From contig NZ_RQIS01000022.1 of the NCBI RefSeq assembly GCF_003837865.1, forward strand, positions 30,795 through 94,794: a DNA stretch of 64,000 nucleotides. Direction: 5' to 3'. Shown here in pieces: positions 61,949 through 64,000 of this stretch (position 1 is the stretch's first letter; each line of letters opens with the position of its first letter). The notes beneath the pieces were generated by a model that was not told the DNA's origin, did not search any database, and was given only the letters and a program-made list of their open reading frames with translations. The position numbers and the translations under genes were made by a program. Source of the stretch: Paraburkholderia dinghuensis. GTDB taxonomy: Bacteria > Pseudomonadota > Gammaproteobacteria > Burkholderiales > Burkholderiaceae.

Positions 61949-63297
61949 GCGATCGCCCCGCCCTTCCCGCGCACCGCGGCTGGCATCGCCGTGTACTGAC
62001 GCTCGCGTTTCCCATCGTCCTCGCCAACCTCACCCAACCGATTCTCGGCGCTGTCGATACTGCCGTAGCCGGACATCTGGGCAGCGCAGCAGATCTTGGC
62101 GGTGTGGCACTCGGCGGGCTGTTCTTCAACTTCGTGTTCTGGGGCTTCGGATTCCTGCGCATGGGCACAACCGGGCTCGTCGCCCAGGCGCTCGGCGCTG
62201 GTGACCGCGACGCGTTGCGCGCCAGTGTCGTCCGTGCGCTGATGCTTGCGTTCGTAATCGGCGGCATCATCCTGCTCGTGCAAGGGCCGCTGATGCGCTA
62301 CGCACTCGCACTGATTGGCGGAAGCGGTGAGGTGCAACGCATCGCCCGGGCGTACTGCCAGGCGCGTGTTGGCTCGGCGCCGTTCGCGCTCGCGAACTAT
62401 GTCGTGCTCGGCTATCTGCTCGGTACGCAACGCGTACGCGTCGCGCTCGCGACACAGATATGCATCAACCTCGCCAATGTGATTGCGGTGCTGCTGTACG
62501 TGTACGGTTTCGGCTGGGGTGTCGAGGGCATCGGCGCAGCGACGGCCACCGCCGACGCGCTCGGCTTCGTATTCGGCGCGGTTGTGCTCTGGCATCTGCG
62601 CCCTCGCGGATTGGCACCATTTCGTGTTGGCACCATGTTTGAGCCCGCAGCGATCAAGCGGCTCATCACGATCAATCGCGACATCTTCCTGCGCACGATT
62701 TGCCTGCTTGGATCGTTCGGATGGTTCGTGCATCTCGGGGCAAAGCAAGGCGACGCGATCCTTGCCGCCAATGCGCTGCTTCTGAATTTTCAGACGTTCA
62801 TGGCATATGGACTCGACGGCTTCGCGCATGCGGCCGAAGCCCTCGTCGGCGCGGCCATCGGCGCACGCGACCGACAGGCGTTCCGACAGGCGGTGAGAGT
62901 CAATCTGCTCTGGTCAGTGCTCGGGGCGTTTGGATTTTCGCTGGCGTATTGGGGCACGGGAAGTTGGATCATCGAGCAACTGACCGATCAGACCGCCGTG
63001 CGAGTGGCCGCGGAACGATTCCTACCTTGGGCGGCGCTGTCGCCGCTCATATCCGTTTGGGGCTTTTTGCTCGACGGCGTGTTCATCGGCGCGACGCGAA
63101 CGCACGAATTGATGCGCTCAATGGCAATTTCGCTCGCCATATTCCTGGCCGCGTCGTGGGTACTGGTCGGCCCGTTCGGCAATCACGGGCTGTGGGCAGC
63201 CCTACTGATCTTTATGGCCGCACGGGGATTGACGCTCTCGCCACTAGTGCCCCGAATTGCCAACGCTATCCGCCCTGCTGCCGCTCAACTTCAGTAA
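61945..63297 (+). CDS. MATE-family multidrug/metabolite exporter (DinF-like)
   Basis: A 12-helix inner-membrane antiporter of about 450 residues. It opens VLTLAFPIVLANLTQPILGA with VDTAVAGHLGSAADLGGVAL, the DinF-group hallmark, and has the second-half counterpart FMAYGLDGFAHAAEALVGA. I favour TTG 61945, with CAGGAA six bases upstream and overlapping the DUF2288 stop. GTG 61921 is an alternative. Confidence 0.9.
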   Translation: MSDRPALPAHRGWHRRVLTLAFPIVLANLTQPILGAVDTAVAGHLGSAADLGGVALGGLFFNFVFWGFGFLRMGTTGLVAQALGAGDRDALRASVVRALMLAFVIGGIILLVQGPLMRYALALIGGSGEVQRIARAYCQARVGSAPFALANYVVLGYLLGTQRVRVALATQICINLANVIAVLLYVYGFGWGVEGIGAATATADALGFVFGAVVLWHLRPRGLAPFRVGTMFEPAAIKRLITINRDIFLRTICLLGSFGWFVHLGAKQGDAILAANALLLNFQTFMAYGLDGFAHAAEALVGAAIGARDRQAFRQAVRVNLLWSVLGAFGFSLAYWGTGSWIIEQLTDQTAVRVAAERFLPWAALSPLISVWGFLLDGVFIGATRTHELMRSMAISLAIFLAASWVLVGPFGNHGLWAALLIFMAARGLTLSPLVPRIANAIRPAAAQLQ

Positions 63298-63311
63298 GAC
63301 GATCTGCGCCG

Positions 63312-63485
63312 TTACTCAGCCGGTGGGAGATTGTCGATCATCATCGGTGGGCGGTCGTCGGTCGGAACGCCGTGGTAGTCCGGCGGATCGTGTGGCGGCG
63401 GTCCGTTGTGCCTGCTCGCCCTATCGTCGGCGGCGCACGCGGAAAGCAACGCGGCCAGTGCGACCGCCAGAACAACTCGAAGCAT
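63312..63485 (-). CDS. Small lipoprotein, hypothetical (57 aa)
   Basis: A 57-residue protein from ATG 63485 with AAAGGA nine bases upstream. The lipobox LLSAC puts the acylated residue at Cys17. The mature part is Pro/Asp/His-rich (PPPHDPPDYHGVPTDDRPP) and probably unstructured. It converges with the MATE gene, 14 bases apart. Confidence 0.7.
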   Translation of the reverse strand: MLRVVLAVALAALLSACAADDRASRHNGPPPHDPPDYHGVPTDDRPPMMIDNLPPAE

Positions 63486-63623
63486 TGGGCCCAATCCTTT
63501 CAAACTGCTGCCGTTTCACGTTCGGCGCGCCGTGGCGCGATCCTGCTCGCCCGCCACCGAGTATTTTTTCCTGCGCACCGCTGACCTAAGATAGCAACAT
63601 GGCTGCAACCGAAGGAGGCTGCC

Positions 63624-63797
63624 ATGGATGCCGAAAGTATTGCGGGCCTGATTGGCCTCGCCGTGGGTCTACTGGTGCTGGTAGGGCTTTCGATTTTCGA
63701 ATCCCGGGCTTACCGAAAAGATCACGACGGCGAAGGCATGATGCATCACTGGCTGGCCGAGCATCATGTGCTCGACCGAGTACGCCGCAGGCACTGA
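63624..63797 (+). CDS. Small membrane protein (57 aa), hypothetical
   Basis: A 57-residue frame starting at ATG 63624 behind AAGGAGG. Residues 6-25 (AGLIGLAVGLLVLVGLSIF) form one helix and the tail is His/Arg-rich (MMHHWLAEHHVLDRVRRRH), which might bind metal. It is divergent from the small lipoprotein, 138 bases apart. Family not recognised. Confidence 0.7.
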   Translation: MDAESIAGLIGLAVGLLVLVGLSIFESRAYRKDHDGEGMMHHWLAEHHVLDRVRRRH

Positions 63798-63917
63798 GCC
63801 CCCGCACGCGAGTCGCCGACTCGCGGCTTGCCTTCCGTCAACGCGATCTGCGGCACGGGTCGCGGGAGTCGACTCGTGGAGTTGACTCGTAACCCCACGA
63901 TTTCTGCATACGAAAGC

Positions 63918-63948
63918 AAAAACCCCGGCTTTTTAGGGCCGGGGTTTT
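63918..63948 (-). terminator. rrn operon terminator
   Basis: On the minus strand AAAACCCCGGC pairs with GCCGGGGTTTT around CCTAAAAA and is followed by more T, about 12 bases after the 5S end. Confidence 0.9.
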
Positions 63949-63960
63949 GCTGGGTAAGGA

Positions 63961-64000
63961 GCCTGACGATTACCTACTTTCACACGGGCAATCCGCACTA
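63961..64000 (-). rRNA. rrf: 5S rRNA, 3' end (partial)
   Basis: The reverse complement reads TAGTGCGGATTGCCCGTGTG then AAAGTAGGTAATCGTCAGGC, the conserved 3' third of betaproteobacterial 5S rRNA. The remainder of the rrn operon must lie beyond the right edge of the window. Confidence 0.93.

Overview
The window is a GC-rich chromosomal segment from a member of the Burkholderiaceae, most like Paraburkholderia, Caballeronia or Burkholderia. The reasons are codon and protein similarity throughout, the FUSC/DUF1656/HlyD efflux arrangement, the proteobacterial inositol cluster with an IolC-DUF2090 fusion, and the sequence of the 5S rRNA end that enters at the right edge. Housekeeping genes (uvrD, valS, galU, alaS, glnS, uppP, a tRNA-Arg and an rrn operon) suggest the main chromosome.

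Layout. 1-6.4 kb: a LysR regulator diverges from a four-gene tripartite efflux operon (NodT lipoprotein, FUSC, DUF1656, HlyD). 6.5-10.1 kb: an orphan HyaD-like protein whose nickel-ligand positions are altered, behind a perfect FNR/Anr box; then prpE and mtnN. 10.2-17.1 kb: uvrD and valS diverge, followed by galU and a TusA-like protein. 17.2-29.7 kb: a divergent myo-inositol regulon. The minus arm is an RpiR regulator, iolG and a second Gfo/Idh dehydrogenase. The plus arm is a sugar ABC transporter, iolC-DUF2090, iolD, iolE and iolB. A GGAA-N6-TTCC site lies between the arms, and a 50-bp palindromic repeat occurs three times in tandem and once more at the iolE stop codon.

29.8-42.3 kb: a chemoreceptor, an Fsr-like MFS pump, a DUF355/Ap4A-phosphorylase gene pair, a branched-chain-type ABC transporter operon with no binding protein and with an Arg in place of the Walker A Lys in one ATPase, a thioesterase, a Nudix hydrolase, a 20-unit 9-bp minisatellite, and an MFS/LysR divergent pair with a clear operator.

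42.4-48.7 kb is the accessory part. It holds an [4Fe-4S] FNR-type regulator, a solo IS5-type DUF4096 ORF, and a scar that joins an autotransporter-type extended signal peptide to an OmpA C-terminus. Next come a perfect 19-bp inverted repeat centred on a second FNR box, a TPR-like ORF and a secreted parvulin. Last is the nitric-oxide response pair norR/ric, with three GGT-N7-ACC sites and a sigma-54 promoter. A degenerate copy of the alaS 3' end and terminator lies on the far side of norR/ric, so the pair looks inserted beside alaS.

48.8-64 kb: alaS, a CoA-transferase, an RBBP9-type hydrolase, glnS, a Nudix hydrolase, ChrA, tRNA-Arg(TCT), uppP, a degenerate LytM lipoprotein, a candidate small RNA, DUF2288, a MATE exporter, two very small envelope proteins, and the terminator and 3' end of an rrn operon running leftwards. 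No CRISPR array, prophage, restriction system or complete insertion sequence was seen. The strongest unexplained signals are the repeat family in the iol operon, the FNR-centred palindrome with neighbouring gene scars, the alaS-tail duplication, and the metal-ligand-deficient HyaD homologue.
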